From NCBI GenBank assembly GCA_963816745.1, contig CAWFLQ010000006.1:806001-870000 (forward strand): a DNA stretch of 64,000 bases, in the 5' to 3' direction. The stretch comes from VAZQ01 sp963816745. GTDB lineage: Bacteria; Pseudomonadota; Alphaproteobacteria; Rhizobiales; Xanthobacteraceae. The notes under the pieces are model-generated. The model saw only the letters and a program-made list of their open reading frames with translations. It was not told the DNA's origin and searched no databases. Below, piece by piece: positions 37,165 through 46,191 of this stretch. A program made the position numbers and the translations under genes. The first letter of the stretch is position 1; every line of letters starts with the position of its first letter.

Positions 37165-38728
37165 ATGAGTGAGCGTATTCTGATCGTCGACGACGATCCC
37201 GTGCAGCGACGCCTCCTCGACAACATGGTGCGCAAGTTCGGCTACGAGCCGCTCGTGGCCGAGGGCGGCGACGCCGCGATCGCCACGCTCACGAGCGCCG
37301 ACGGCGCAGGCATCGACGCGGTCGTGCTCGACCTGGTGATGCCCGATCTCGACGGCCTCGGCGTGCTTGCGAAGATGCGCGAGGCCGGCCTCACCTTGCC
37401 GGTGATCGTGCAGACCGCCCACGGCGGCATCGACAACGTCGTCACCGCCATGCGCGCGGGCGCTACCGACTTCGTGGTCAAGCCGGTCGGCGCCGAGCGG
37501 CTGCAAGTGTCGCTGCGCAATGCGCTGGCCGCCAGCATGCTCGAAGGCGAGCTCGCCCGCATCAAGCGCAGCCGCTCCGGCACGCTCTCGTTCAAGGACA
37601 TCGTCACCAGAAGCCCACGCATGCAGGCGGTGCTGCGCACCGCGGAGAAGGCCGCGACCTCGGCCATCCCGGTGCTGATCGAAGGCCAATCCGGCGTCGG
37701 CAAGGAGCTGATCGCGCGCGCGATCCACGGCTCCGGCGAGCGCCGCGCCAAGCCGTTCGTCGCGGTCAATTGCGGCGCCATCCCCGACAACCTCGTGGAG
37801 TCGCTGCTGTTCGGGCACGAGAAGGGCGCCTTCACCGGCGCCACCGAGCGCCACACCGGCAAATTCGTCGAAGCCACAGGCGGTACGCTGTTTCTCGACG
37901 AGGTCGGCGAGCTTCCGCCTGGCCGCGCAGGTCAAGCTGCTGCGCGCGATCCAGGAGGGCGAGGTCGAGCCGGTCGGCGCGCGCAAGCCGGTCAAGGTCG
38001 ACGTGCGGCTCATCTCCGCCACCAACCGCGACCTGATCGCCGACGTGAAGGCGGGCCGCTTCCGCGAAGACCTGTTCTATCGCCTGCACGTCTTCCCCAT
38101 CGCCGTTCCGCCGCTTGCGCGAACGCCCCGAAGACATCCCGGAGCTCACGCGACATTTCCTCGCGCGCTTCGCGGCCGAGGAAGGCAAGCGCTCGACGCG
38201 CGTCAGCGCCGAGGCGCTGGCGCTGCTCGCGTGCCTATCGCTGGCCCGGCAATGTCCGCCAGCTCGAGAACGCCGTGTTCCGCGCGGTGGTGCTGGCCGA
38301 AGGCGACACGGTCGGCCTGGAGGAGTTTCCGCAGATCGCCTCACAGACTCGCGAATTACGTGCCGACCGCCAGCGTGGCGCCCGAGCTCGCGACCCCGGA
38401 GGCGGCCGCCGCCGAAAGCCCACCCACGGCGGCCGAGGCCGGCAGCCATTTGCCCCCCGTCGCCCCGACCTTTGCGTCGCCTCCCGGCTTCGCGCAGGCT
38501 CCGGTCATGGCACCCCTCGGTGCGCTGACGCTGCTCGATGCCAACGGCGACATGCGCCCGCTCGATGACATCGAAGCCGACGCCATCCGCTTCGCCATCG
38601 CGCACTATCGCGGGCAGATGTCGGAGGTGGCCCGCCGGCTGCGCATCGGGCGTTCGACGCTCTACCGCAAGCTCGATTCGCTCGGGCTCGATCCCGGCGT
38701 GTCGGACGCCGATACCCCGGCGTTGTGA
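37165..38728 (+). pseudogene. Sigma-54-dependent response regulator (NtrC family), four frameshifts
   Basis: When repaired this is a protein of about 520 aa. The receiver domain is ILIVDDDPVQRRLLDNMVRK with the phosphoacceptor Asp in VVLDLVMPDLDG. The AAA+ sigma-54 activator domain has Walker A in IEGQSGVGKELIARAIHG, GAFTGA in HEKGAFTGATERH, Walker B in GGTLFLDEVGEL, and RLISATNRDL. A C-terminal Fis-type HTH ends it (VARRLRIGRSTLYRKLDSLG). Four single-base insertions (near 37918, 38116, 38228 and 38347) break it, each removable to give family-like sequence. No sensor kinase gene is adjacent. A GTG three bases upstream is an alternative start. Confidence 0.82.
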
Positions 38729-38966
38729 TCCCGCGATCCGTTGTTTTCGCGTAACATCTCAGCGAAAAAGGGCGGGGGTAGCACGCAACACGTTGTAAGC
38801 GGGTGACAGCGCGCCAAAATTGGCCCCATTCGATCGCCAATGATGCCGTTCTCTGTTGCCTAGGGCGCCGAATTCAAGTGAGGTCGGCGCCGGATGGCGT
38901 GGGTGGATTGAACATGGGGACCAGCACTTAAACCACGGTCCCGTCGGAACTTTGGGAGAATGCCCT

Positions 38967-40896
38967 ATGAGCGGCCCCCGGTACGACCGCATCCTGGCGA
39001 GCACGGCCCTGGCCCTGATTCTGGCCGCCCCGCTCGGCGCGTCGGTTGCGGCGCAGGAAACCGGCAAGCTGGCCAACGCGCCGACGGTAGCGACCGCCAT
39101 CCGGCACCGCCTCCGGCCGAGTCGACGACTCCCGCCGGCAGCGCCGGCGACCGCGCCTACTGACAGCGCCGAAGCGACGCCGTCACCGCCGGCAGCCCCG
39201 CCCGATCCGCTGGCCGCGCTCGATCCCGCCGACCGCGCCGTCGCCGAAAAGATTCGCGACCTGCTCGCCGCCAAGACCGACAAGATTTTCACCAGCAAGA
39301 AGGAGCGCGCCGCGGTCGAGGCGTTCTACCAGAACCGCAATCTCGCGCCGCTCTGGCTCGACAAGGGCGTCGAGAATGCCCGCGCCAAGGCGGTCGATCG
39401 CGCGCCTCAAGGGCGCCGACGCCGACGGCCTCGAGGCCAAGGACTACAAGATTCCGGATCTCGACCGGCAGCAGCCCGGACGCGCTCGCCGAAGCCGAGC
39501 TCAGGCTCACCCAGACGGTGCTCACCTACGCGCGCCACCTGCAGGCCGGGCGCTTCCCCTATAGCCGCGTCAGCCAGAACAACATCGAGCTGGCGCAGCA
39601 GCCGCCCGATCCCGCCGAGGTGCTCACCAAGATCGCCGACGCCAAGGATGCCGGCAAGGCGCTCGACGAGTTCAGCCCGCCGCACGAGGCCTACAAGAAG
39701 CTCAAGGCCATGCTGGCCGAGATGCGCGGCAAGACCGGCGGCGCCGCCGCGAAGGAGATCGTCGACGGGCCGCTGCTCAAGCTCGCTGCCGCCAAGGCCA
39801 GCCGATGGAGGATGCACGCGTTCCGCTGTTGCGCGAGCGACTCGGCGACGTCACCGGCGATCCGTCCGACCTCAAATACGACGCCAAGCTCGTCGAGGCG
39901 GTGAAGAAATTCCAGAAAGGCGTCGATCTGCCGGCCACCGGCAACCTCGATTCAAAGACGATCAGGGAGCTCAACGGTCCGCCGCGCAGCCAGCAGATCG
40001 ACATCATCGTCGCCAACATGGAGCGCTGGCGCTGGTATCCGCGCGACCTCGGCAAGGCGCTACTCGATCGTCAATCATGCCGGACTTCACGCTCAAGGTG
40101 GTGCACAACGGCGACCCAGGTCTGGACCACCCGCATCGTCATCGGCAAGCCGAGCATGGCGACGCCGCTGCTCAGCGAGACGATGAAATACATCACCATC
40201 AATCCGACCTGGAACGTGCCGCCGTCGATCGTGCACAACGAATATCTGCCGGCGCTGCAGCAGGATCCGACGGTGCTGTCGCGCATGGGCCTCAAGGTCG
40301 TCAACAATCGCGACGGCAGCGTGCACATCTATCAGCCGCCCGGCGAAGCCAATGCGCTCGGCCGCATCCGCTTCAACTTCCCCAACCGGTTCCTGGTCTA
40401 CCAGCACGACACACCGGACAAGCAGCTGTTCGCACACGATGTCCGCGCCTACAGCCACGGCTGCATGCGCGTGCAGGATCCGGCCAAATACGCCGAGGTG
40501 CTGTTCAACATCGCGCGTCCGACCGAGAACTGGACCTCGGACCGGATCAAGAAGATGTTCGGGACCGCCGAGCAGGATATCCAGCTGCCGGAGCCGATCT
40601 CGGTCCATCTGACCTACCAGAGCGCGTTCGTCGACGACGCCGGCAAGCTGCAGATTCGCCGCGACGTCTACGATCTCGACAGCCGCACGATGGCGGCGAT
40701 CAAGAGCGAGCGCGGCGTGGTCGAGCCGTTGCAGGAGCGCAAGCGCGAGCAGGAGATCGTCTCGAGCCAACGCCGGCCGGTGATGCAGCCGCGTACCGTC
40801 TCGTTCTTCGAGTCGCTGTTCGGTGGCGGCCCAGGCCCGGCTTATGGGCGACCGCAGCCGCAACGGCCGCAGCCGCCGCGCCCGATCACCCGCTGA
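38967..40896 (+). pseudogene. L,D-transpeptidase of the YcbB/LdtD type, several frameshifts
   Basis: When repaired this is a periplasmic protein of about 640 aa. It has a signal peptide (ILASTALALILAAPLGASVA), a Pro-rich linker, a helical scaffold region (AFYQNRNLAPLWLDKG), and a peptidoglycan-binding domain (LKYDAKLVEAVKKFQKGVDL). The YkuD catalytic domain has the active-site Cys in RAYSHGCMRVQDP. It would make 3-3 crosslinks or attach proteins to peptidoglycan. Shifts lie near 39394, 39466, 39800, 40060, 40078 and 40119; the last three cancel. A DUF882 peptidase gene follows, as often with this family. Confidence 0.8.
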
Positions 40897-40903
40897 TTCG
40901 CAT

Positions 40904-40977
40904 GCGCACTTATGGAGTGGCCGCGCTGGCTGCTCGCTTCGCTCGCTAGCGCGGCGACGGAAGCCGAATCGGCTTCC
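40904..40977 (-). repeat. Two-module palindromic repeat, copy 4 (reverse) with an adjoining palindrome
   Basis: Module A at 40921-40954 (arms CCGCGCTGGC and a diverged CTAGCGCGG) is preceded by GCGCACTTATGGAGTGG, the reverse complement of the usual spacer, so the element points backwards. It begins 8 bp after the L,D-transpeptidase stop. A second palindrome GGAAGCCG-AAT-CGGCTTCC follows at 40959-40977. The rest of the gap to 41225 holds an AT-rich island near 41092-41130 (GTTAACCC, CCTAATTAACAC) that is probably the promoter of the next gene. Confidence 0.7.
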
Positions 40978-41225
40978 ATCACCGGTTGCCCGTTAAAGGT
41001 TTCTTTGCGGTACCGATAACTGCGGCAAGTTTTTGCCATAGTCGCCTGCCACGCTTCCGGTATCGGGGGGGACGGGCGTGCGCTAACTCAGCGTTAACCC
41101 ATCCCTAATTAACACTGCGTTAGCCATATTCGTCGCGGCCGCAAGCCGTGGCGAGTTAAGGAGCTTGTCGACCACGGTGCTTGCCGCGGTCGGGGGGCGC
41201 TGACGCAATTAATGCGGGTTGGCAC

Positions 41226-43095
41226 GTGACCGTCGAAGTCGCGCACAGGAATCGTTTGTCTCGGGCTCATTGCGCCCAGCCTCGGCGGGCTATTGCTGCA
41301 GCATCGCCGCTCTTCTCATCTTTTTCGGCTGCGACAGCCTGCGGAACGCGATCGCCGACGGCGAAACGCGGACCATCTCCTTCCACCACATCCACACCAA
41401 GGAAGACCTGACCGTCACCTACAAGGTGAACGGCCGCTACGACGACGACGCACTCGCCAAGATCAATCACTTCATGCGCGACTGGCGCGAATCAGAGCCG
41501 ATCAAGATGGATCCCGCAGCTGATCGATCTGCTCTGGGAGGTGCATCGCGAGGTCGACGCCAAGGAGCCGATCTGGATGGTGTGCGGATACCGCTCGCCC
41601 GACGACCAATTCGATGCTGCGCCGGCGCTCGAGCGGGGTCGCCCAGCACAGCCAGCACATGCTCGGCAAGGCGATCGACTTCTACATTCCGGGCGTTCCG
41701 CTCGATCAGTTGCGCGCCGCCGGCCTGCGCGCCCAGCGCGGCGGCGTCGGCTTCTATCCCACCTCGGGCGCGCCCTTCGTGCACATGGATACCGGCAGCG
41801 TGCGGCACTGGCCGCGCATGCCGGAGGAGCAGCTCGCGACCGTGATGGCCAAGGGGCCGCTCCGCTACGGCTCCAACACGCAGGTGGCACAGGCCGAGGC
41901 CCAGCCGCGCAGCCGCTCCCCGATCGCGCTGCTCGCGAAGCTGTTCGGCGGCGGCAAGGACGAGGAAGAGGATGCCGAGACGGCGGCCGCGCCGGCACCG
42001 GCCCCCGCGCCCAAGGTCGCCGCAGCCCGCATGACGACGCAGCCGGCCGCGCCCAGCGACAAAGCGGCGCCGCGCCCGGCAGCCAAACCCGCCAAACCCG
42101 AGACCTACCAGGTTGCCGCGGCAGGCACGACGCCGATCGCCAAGTTCGCCGACAAGCCGGTGGAGACATTCGATCTGGCGTCCGCGACATCGCAGCCAGC
42201 GCCCGCGCCGGGCGGCTTCGGGCTCGCCTCCACGACCTCCAAGCCGGCGATCCCGCGTCCCGCCAGCGCGGCAAGCTTGGTCGCGCAAGCGAATATCCCG
42301 GCGAGCGACGCCGTCTCCGCCAACGAGATCATCAACCAGCGCGGCTATTGGCAGGGACCGCCAAGCGCCGAGGCCGATGCCCCGCAGGCCAGCGCCGCGG
42401 CGCGCCCGGCCCCCGCTCCCCGCCGTCCTGCCACGCCGGCGAGCGAAGCAAGCGGCCAGCGCGGCAATTCTATAGTGCGCGCGCCGGACACTCGCCCTGA
42501 ACCGGGCTCGTCGGCGCGCACGGCAGTCGCCAGCGCCGAGCCCGCAACGACCGCGAGCGTCCGTCCCGGAACCGCCAGCCCCTCTTGGCCGCTGGCCGAT
42601 CCCACCGACAACGCGCCGCTGCCGAACGCATTGGCCTATGCTGCGCAGCCGACCCCGATCGCCGCTGCCCGGACGACGCCCATGGCCTTGGGAGCAATGG
42701 GCCCCGCGGCAACGCAGCGCTCGGCTCCGGCCGAGACCACCATCGTGGCCAAGCGCAGCGACGAGCGTCCGTCCGCCACGCCGGCAGCCGCCGCGCCGCC
42801 GGCCGCACTTTCCAGGACTCCCAACCTGGTGAAGGTCGGCGATCGCTTCAACGATCCGTGGCTGCGCGCCATGATCGTGAGCCCGAGTGCACAGAGCTAC
42901 ATGAAGACCACGCTGCTCGGCTCGCCGGACTTCCGCAATCTCGGGCCGTTCATGCAGAAGCCGGCCGCGACGGTGATGATGACGTTCTCGGACAATCCGC
43001 ATCTCGGCATGACTACCGACAAGTTCGTCGGCAGCGCCGTGGTGTTCACTCCCACAGTCACATTCAACGGGCCGCGCACGGCGGCGCTGAAGTAA
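41226..43095 (+). pseudogene. DUF882 (YcbK-like, M15-type peptidase) protein with repeat-derived insert, frameshifted
   Basis: When repaired from the GTG at 41226 the protein opens with GIVCLGLIAPSLGGLLL, a membrane or signal segment. The DUF882 domain follows: RTISFHHIHTKEDLTVTYKV, WMVCGYRSPD, then QHSQHMLGKAIDFYIPGVPL with its metal-ligand His and Asp, and GGVGFYPTSGAPFVHMDTGS. A long Ala/Pro-rich tail of about 400 residues ends in a small conserved block (LMTFSDNPHLGMTTDKFVGS). Four +1 insertions are needed (two near the N-terminus, then about 41514 and 41604). The tail contains a full palindromic repeat read in frame at 42431-42519. Substrate: probably peptidoglycan stem peptides. Confidence 0.75.
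42431..42519 (+). repeat. Two-module palindromic repeat, copy 5, inside an open reading frame
   Basis: Module A is decayed on its left arm (CCACGCCGGC) but keeps GGCCAGCGCGG. The spacer has CTATAGTGCGCGCGCCG. Module B (42487-42519) is intact: GACACTCGCCCTGAACC + GGGCTCGTCGGCGCG. It is read without a stop as ASGQRGNSIVRAPDTRPEPG in the DUF882 protein. Confidence 0.8.
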
Positions 43096-43133
43096 CTTTC
43101 GTTATCCCATCATCGGGGGATCGTTGGGGCGTG

Positions 43134-43167
43134 GCGCCGCAAGTCAGGGAAACCCGACTTGCGGCGC
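43134..43167. terminator. Hairpin between convergent genes
   Basis: Perfect 12-bp arms GCGCCGCAAGTC and GACTTGCGGCGC enclose AGGGAAACCC. It sits between the DUF882 gene and the convergent gapR-like gene and is followed by CGTTTTC, so it may end both transcripts. Its core AAGTC...GACTT resembles the palindromes before rpsU. Confidence 0.65.
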
Positions 43168-43197
43168 ACTCGTTTTCAGCAGCGGATAGATATTCGC

Positions 43198-43476
43198 TCA
43201 GTTCAGCATGCCGAGCGCATGCATGTACGTCTCGAGGATCGTCTCGTGCTCGCGCCGCTCGTCCGCATCCTGCTTGCGCATCCGCACGATCGTGCGCAGC
43301 GCCTTGACGTCGAAGCCGTTGCCCTTGGCTTCGGCATAGACATCGCGGATGTCGTCCGCGATCGCCTTCTTCTCCTCTTCCAGCCGCTCGACGCGCTCCA
43401 CGAAGGCCTTGAGCTGGTCCTTCGCAAAGCGGGTGGCGGGCTGTTCTTCTTCCTGAACGGCAGCGGCAGTGGCCAT
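43198..43476 (-). CDS. gapR: GapR-like DUF2312 protein
   Basis: The 92-aa product is almost wholly one DUF2312 domain: QLKAFVERVERLEEEKKAIA, then DIRDVYAEAKGNGFDVKALR and RMRKQDADERREHETILETY. In Caulobacter GapR clamps overtwisted, AT-rich DNA ahead of polymerases and supports replication and growth; this gene is the same family and length. The ATG at 43476 is chosen because GGAGGAGG stands 6 nt before it. Several DUF2312 paralogues exist in rhizobia, so orthology to gapR itself is probable rather than shown. Confidence 0.88.
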   Translation of the reverse strand: MATAAAVQEEEQPATRFAKDQLKAFVERVERLEEEKKAIADDIRDVYAEAKGNGFDVKALRTIVRMRKQDADERREHETILETYMHALGMLN

Positions 43477-43585
43477 CGAAACCTCCTCCACGACTCACAC
43501 GAGTAGCTGGAACAGGTTTCGGAAGCGGAGGCGTCGAGGTCAAGGCAAGAGGCCAGTCATCCCCACAGAACACAGGGCCGCAAAA

Positions 43586-43888
43586 TCAGTGCTTGTGTGC
43601 GCCTTTTTCGAATGCAGCGAGCTGATCCTTGGAGGCCTCCTTCTGGTGCTTGGCCTTCCATTCCTCGTAGGGCATGCCGTAGATGGTCTCGCGGCTCTCG
43701 TCCTTGGACATCGGCACGCCGCGCGCGTCGGCGGCGTCCTTCATCCAGTTGGAGAGGCAATTCCGGCAGAATCCGGCGAGATTCATCAGGTCGAGGTTCT
43801 GCACGTCGGTGCGCGCGCGCAGATGCTCGACGAGGCGGCGGAACGCGGCGGCCTCGAGCTCGGTGCGGGTCTTGTCGTCAAGCGCCAT
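43586..43888 (-). CDS. DUF1244 protein
   Basis: The 100-aa product fits the DUF1244 family, which is highly conserved in alphaproteobacteria. It has EAAAFRRLVEHLRARTDVQN, GFCRNCLSNWMKDAADARGV (CxxC pair) and IYGMPYEEWKAKHQKEAS. The function is unknown to me; the two Cys could bind metal. The open frame reaches upstream to 44113 but the family begins at MALDDKTR, so 43888 is used. GAGAGGATGCCCCC precedes it. Confidence 0.85.
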   Translation of the reverse strand: MALDDKTRTELEAAAFRRLVEHLRARTDVQNLDLMNLAGFCRNCLSNWMKDAADARGVPMSKDESRETIYGMPYEEWKAKHQKEASKDQLAAFEKGAHKH

Positions 43889-43971
43889 GGGGGCATCCTC
43901 TCTCGGTCCCACTATGGGGCCCCAACTGAGAATAGTGATGCCGACACGCCCTTTCCAGCGGGGGCGCGGCT

Positions 43972-44008
43972 GGTGACACTTGCCCTGAACCGGGCTCGTC
44001 GGCGCGCC
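43972..44008 (+). repeat. Two-module palindromic repeat, copy 6 (module B only)
   Basis: GGTGACACTTGCCCTGAACC followed by GGGCTCGTCGGCGCGCC matches module B of copy 1 with one or two changes. No module A is adjacent. It lies in the divergent gap between the DUF1244 and glycerate kinase genes. Confidence 0.75.
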
Positions 44009-44100
44009 GTTGAACTGTCTTTCGAAAACTGCTGATAAATCACATAGGCGGACAATCCAAGACGCCACAGCGCTCGCCTCCACCGCATCGGGTTCAAATC

Positions 44101-45393
44101 TTGACTGCATCACCCCGCGCCTTGCTCGAAGGCTTGTTCCGTACGGCGGTCACCGCGGCGCATCCCGCGAGCTGCCTGCCGGCGCATCTGCCGCCCCCGC
44201 CGCCATCGGGGCGCCTGCTGATCCTGGCGGCCGGCAAGGCCGCCGCCTCCATGGCCGAGGTCGCCGAGCGGCACTATCTCGACGAGTGCGGCGTGCCGGC
44301 CGGCCGAATCAGCGGACTCGCGGTCACCCGTCGCGGCTACGGGCGGCCGACGCGGCTCGTGCGCGTGATCGAGGCCGGCCACCCCGTGCCCGACGCCGCG
44401 GGTCTCGCCGGCGCCTTGGAGACGCTCGCGCTGGCCGACGCGGCCGGCCCCGACGACCTCGTATTGGCGCTCGTCTCCGGCGGCGCCTCGGCCAACTGGA
44501 TCGCGCCCGCCCCTGGCCTCTCGCTCAAGGAAAAGCAACTGTAACGCGCGCCCTGCTCGCCTCCGGCGCCTCGATCTTCGAGATCAACAAGGTGCGCAAG
44601 CACTTGTCCCGCATCAAGGGCGGGCGCCTCGCCGAGCGCGCACATCCCGCACGCGTCGTCACCATCGCCATCTCGGACGTGCCGGGCGACGATCCGGCAG
44701 TGATCGGCTCCGGCCCCACCGTGCCCGATCCGAGCACGCTGGCCGATGCGCGGGCCATCGTCGAGCGCTACCGGCTCGACGTGCCTGAGCTGGTGACGCG
44801 CGCGCTCATGGATCCGACGAACGAGACGCCGAAGCCCGGCGATCCGGTTTTTGCCGCTACCTCGTTCGCGCTGGCGATGCGGCCGGCGCAGGTGTTCCGT
44901 GCCGCGGAGGACGCGGTGCGCGCGGCCGGCTACGAGTCCATCCTGCTCGGCACCGAGATCGAGGGCGAGGCGCGCGAGGTCGCCACCGCCCACGCCCGGC
45001 TCGCGCGCGATCTCGCAGCGCAGCGCCGCCGCGCCGTGATCCTCTCCGGCGGCGAGTTGACGGTGACGCTGCGCGGCAAGGGCCGCGGCGGCCCCAACCA
45101 GGAATACGCGCTGGCGCTCGCCATCGCCCTCGACGACGCCGAGGGGATCGCGGCACTGGCCGCGCGATACCGACGGAACCGACGGCGGCGGCGGGCAACC
45201 CGAGGACCCCGCAGGCGCCTTCATCGATGCGACCACATCCGCCCGGGCGCAGGGCCTCGGCCTCGATCCGGCCGTCTTTCTTAACGACAACAATTCGACC
45301 GAATTCTTCGAAAAACTCGGCGATCTAGTGACGCCGGGGCCGACCCTTACCAACGTGAACGACTTCCGGGCTATCGTCGTTGACAGTCCTTGA
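44101..45393 (+). pseudogene. Glycerate 2-kinase (GckA/TtuD, MOFRL family), two frameshifts
   Basis: When repaired this is a protein of about 430 aa. The N-terminal half has RLLILAAGKAAASMAEVAER and LVLALVSGGASANWIAPAPG (the family SGG(A)S motif). The middle has GASIFEINKVRKHLSRIKGG and VTIAISDVPGDDPAVIGSGP. The C-terminal MOFRL part has VILSGGELTVTLRGKGRGGP and NDNNSTEFFEKLGDLV. It would phosphorylate glycerate in the serine, glyoxylate or tartrate routes. The start is a TTG at 44101. The first break (about 44542) looks like a lost base; the second (about 45165) is an extra base. Pyruvate kinase lies downstream on the same strand, as often seen for this enzyme. Confidence 0.8.
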
Positions 45394-45459
45394 GGGTTCA
45401 CGCGATATCGGTATCGTTCGGACCGGCGGGCGCCTTGGACTGCGCGGAATGCGGGCGGG

Positions 45460-46191
45460 ATGAGACACCGGTACACCAGATCCGAGCTTCGGACCGGCAT
45501 GCCCTACCTGGCCGGCACGCACCTCTCTGTCGGCACGCACTTGCTGGCCGGCACACGCCTGTTCGCCGGAGTTGCGCGCGCCGACGAGCCCGGTTCTGGC
45601 GAGTGTCATCAGCGCGGTTACGCGCGTCTTCCGACGCGCTATGCGCGCGCGTCTTTAGAGTGGCGGCGCTGGCCGCTCGCTTCGCTCGCCAGCGCCGCGT
45701 TGCTCGTCGCCGCGTCGGCGCTGACCGCCGAGCCCGCCCAAGCCGATTTCCGTCTCTGCAACAACACCAGCAACCGCGTCGGCATCGCCGTGGGCTACAA
45801 GGAGAACGAGGGCTGGACGACCGAGGGCTGGTGGAACATCGCCGCCCGCAGTTGCGAGACCGTGTTGCGGGGCGGCCTCGTCGCCCGCTTCTACTACATC
45901 TACGCGGTCGACTATGACCGCGGCGGCGAATGGTCGGGCCAGGCCTTCATGTGCACGCGGGAAAAAGAATTCACCATCCGCGGCACCGACGACTGCCTGG
46001 CGCGCGGTTACGACCGCACCGGTTTCTTCGAGGTCGATACCGGCGACCAGCCCTCGTGGACCGTTCAGCTCACCGAATCCGCCGACCAGGCGCCGATGCA
46101 GCCGTTGCAATCGCGCGTCCCGATGCTGCAGACGCCTCCGCCGGCCGGCCGGCCCGGCATGCCGACGCCTCCGTCCCGAAGCCGAAACTGA
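45460..46191 (+). CDS. DUF1036 protein with repeat-derived N-terminus
   Basis: The conserved part is a DUF1036 domain at about residues 95-200: FRLCNNTSNRVGIAVGYKEN, then WTTEGWWNIAARSCETVLRG and GRFYYIYAVDY-like sequence, all typical of this alphaproteobacterial secreted family of unknown function. Four Cys are present. The predicted signal peptide, WPLASLASAALLVAASALTA ending in AQA, has its hydrophobic core partly made by the inserted palindromic repeat. Further upstream lies a degenerate repeat of GTHLxxGTH units. The true start is uncertain; any in-frame start before 45655 gives the signal sequence. The stop overlaps the pyk start by one base (TGATG). Confidence 0.75.
   Translation: MRHRYTRSELRTGMPYLAGTHLSVGTHLLAGTRLFAGVARADEPGSGECHQRGYARLPTRYARASLEWRRWPLASLASAALLVAASALTAEPAQADFRLCNNTSNRVGIAVGYKENEGWTTEGWWNIAARSCETVLRGGLVARFYYIYAVDYDRGGEWSGQAFMCTREKEFTIRGTDDCLARGYDRTGFFEVDTGDQPSWTVQLTESADQAPMQPLQSRVPMLQTPPPAGRPGMPTPPSRSRN
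45574..45698 (-). repeat. Two-module palindromic repeat, copy 7 (full length, reverse)
   Basis: Reverse module B (GCGCGCCGACGAGCCC + GGTTCTGGCGAGTGTCA) is followed by a spacer with hairpin ACGCGCGTC-TTCC-GACGCGC, and reverse module A (CGGCGCTGGC...GCCAGCGCCG). Its order is the mirror image of copy 1. It lies in the 5' part of the DUF1036 gene and encodes WRRWPLASLASAA. Confidence 0.8.

Noticed and set aside
37000..40120. Programmed ribosomal frameshifting as an explanation for the split genes
   Set aside because: Up to four shifts per gene in unrelated families, with no slippery heptamer or common signal at the sites. Base-calling error explains them more simply.
41092..41130. CtrA binding site upstream of the DUF882 gene
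   Set aside because: TTAACCC and TAATTAAC occur, but the spacing does not fit TTAA-N7-TTAA except with a mismatched half site.
44080..44120. GGTTCAAATC resembling a tRNA T-loop
   Set aside because: No matching acceptor stem, anticodon arm or D-arm can be drawn around it, and the glycerate kinase gene starts there.
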